Positions 63,847 to 64,000 of a stretch of 64,000 nucleotides of DNA are shown here, piece by piece. How positions within the stretch are numbered: position 1 is the first letter of the stretch; every line of letters begins with the position of its first letter. Source of the stretch: Chitinophaga sp. GbtcB8 (lineage in GTDB: Bacteria > Bacteroidota > Bacteroidia > Chitinophagales > Chitinophagaceae). The stretch covers positions 620,001-684,000 of the forward strand of contig NZ_JAGXJN010000001.1 in NCBI RefSeq assembly GCF_019091455.1, written 5' to 3'. The notes beneath the pieces are model-generated. The model did no database searches, was not told the DNA's origin, and saw nothing but the letters and a program-made list of their open reading frames with translations. Position numbers and translations under genes: made by a program.

Positions 63847-64000
63847 ATGAAGTATTCATTTCCGGATGTGCCGGCACATTTGGTGAGTGTTACCTATGAA
63901 ATACCGGTACAGTACAAGAACTACCAATATCCCTTTGCACAAAGCCAGCTTATTTCCACTCCGTTAACGGTGATCCTGGAACAGAAAATTACCGTAAGAG
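63847..64000 (+). CDS. Partial gene at window edge, unrecognised
   Basis: An open frame from the ATG at 63847 to the window end (51 codons so far: MKYSFPDVPAHLVSVTYEIP at the start, then QYKNYQYPFAQSQLIS). Coding composition is good, with no signal peptide. I do not recognise the family. The 237 bases upstream, after the MutS-family gene, hold nothing evident. Confidence 0.6.
   Translation, partial: MKYSFPDVPAHLVSVTYEIPVQYKNYQYPFAQSQLISTPLTVILEQKITVR

Overview
This window is a chromosome segment from a Bacteroidota bacterium, most probably a Chitinophaga-like member of the Chitinophagaceae. The evidence is a SusC/SusD pair with its own ECF sigma factor and FecR anti-sigma, a PorT-like type IX secretion protein next to ubiE, several protein families largely confined to the phylum (DUF6427, DUF6728, DUF6600), atpD-atpC split off from the rest of the F1Fo operon, and promoters of the TAnnTTTG type. 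I found no rRNA, no convincing tRNA, no insertion sequence, no prophage and no CRISPR.

Layout. 0-9 kb: the edge of a PstS-like phosphate-binding lipoprotein, a phosphotyrosine phosphatase, hisS, a DsbD-type disulfide reductase with a companion single-domain protein, purQ, and two membrane/secreted proteins of unknown role. 9-18.5 kb: a TIGR01777 epimerase, then a complete regulated uptake locus reading leftwards (sigma factor, FecR, SusC, SusD, secreted alkaline-phosphatase-superfamily enzyme) that looks like a phosphoester scavenging system. 18.5-38.5 kb: pabB, a very acidic protein, purA, spoT, a 2H RNA ligase-like protein with a disordered RGN-rich head, an OmpR-type regulator, a secreted GH29 fucosidase, lpxB, surE, an ABC exporter, a FadN-type beta-oxidation enzyme, a decayed ParE-type toxin locus, metG and an LD-carboxypeptidase. 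38.5-45.5 kb: a ThiF-like protein without the usual zinc cysteines, a histidine kinase, a candidate small RNA, yqgE, an XRE regulator, a 1.3 kb gene-free stretch, and atpC/atpD. 45.5-64 kb: an Asn/Pro-rich DUF6600 protein, a hybrid histidine kinase, dnaX, the E2 subunit of pyruvate dehydrogenase, a broken second TIGR01777 gene, a CoA-binding protein, YkuK, engB, ubiE-porT, pyrC, a short MutS-family ATPase and a gene cut by the window edge.

The most unusual signal is not a gene. About sixteen clear loci (plus a few weak ones), nearly all intergenic, carry degenerate tandem repeats with a strict period of 7 bases (8 in three places, 11 in one). Most are arranged as two inverted arms around a 15-100 base core. 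The repeat word differs from locus to locus while the architecture is kept, and cores are partly shared between some loci. The arrays run into stop codons (phosphatase, pabB, lpxB, the 2H ligase, atpD) or right up to a start codon (hisS), but never lie in the middle of a gene. They resemble in form the heptanucleotide STRR repeats of cyanobacteria.

Other points worth attention: a nine-A run in dnaX that puts stop codons in both alternative frames within a few codons, as expected for a programmed tau/gamma switch; five genes whose -7 promoter element ends only 4-7 bases before the start codon, suggesting leaderless mRNAs; and a structured, terminator-ended candidate RNA upstream of yqgE.
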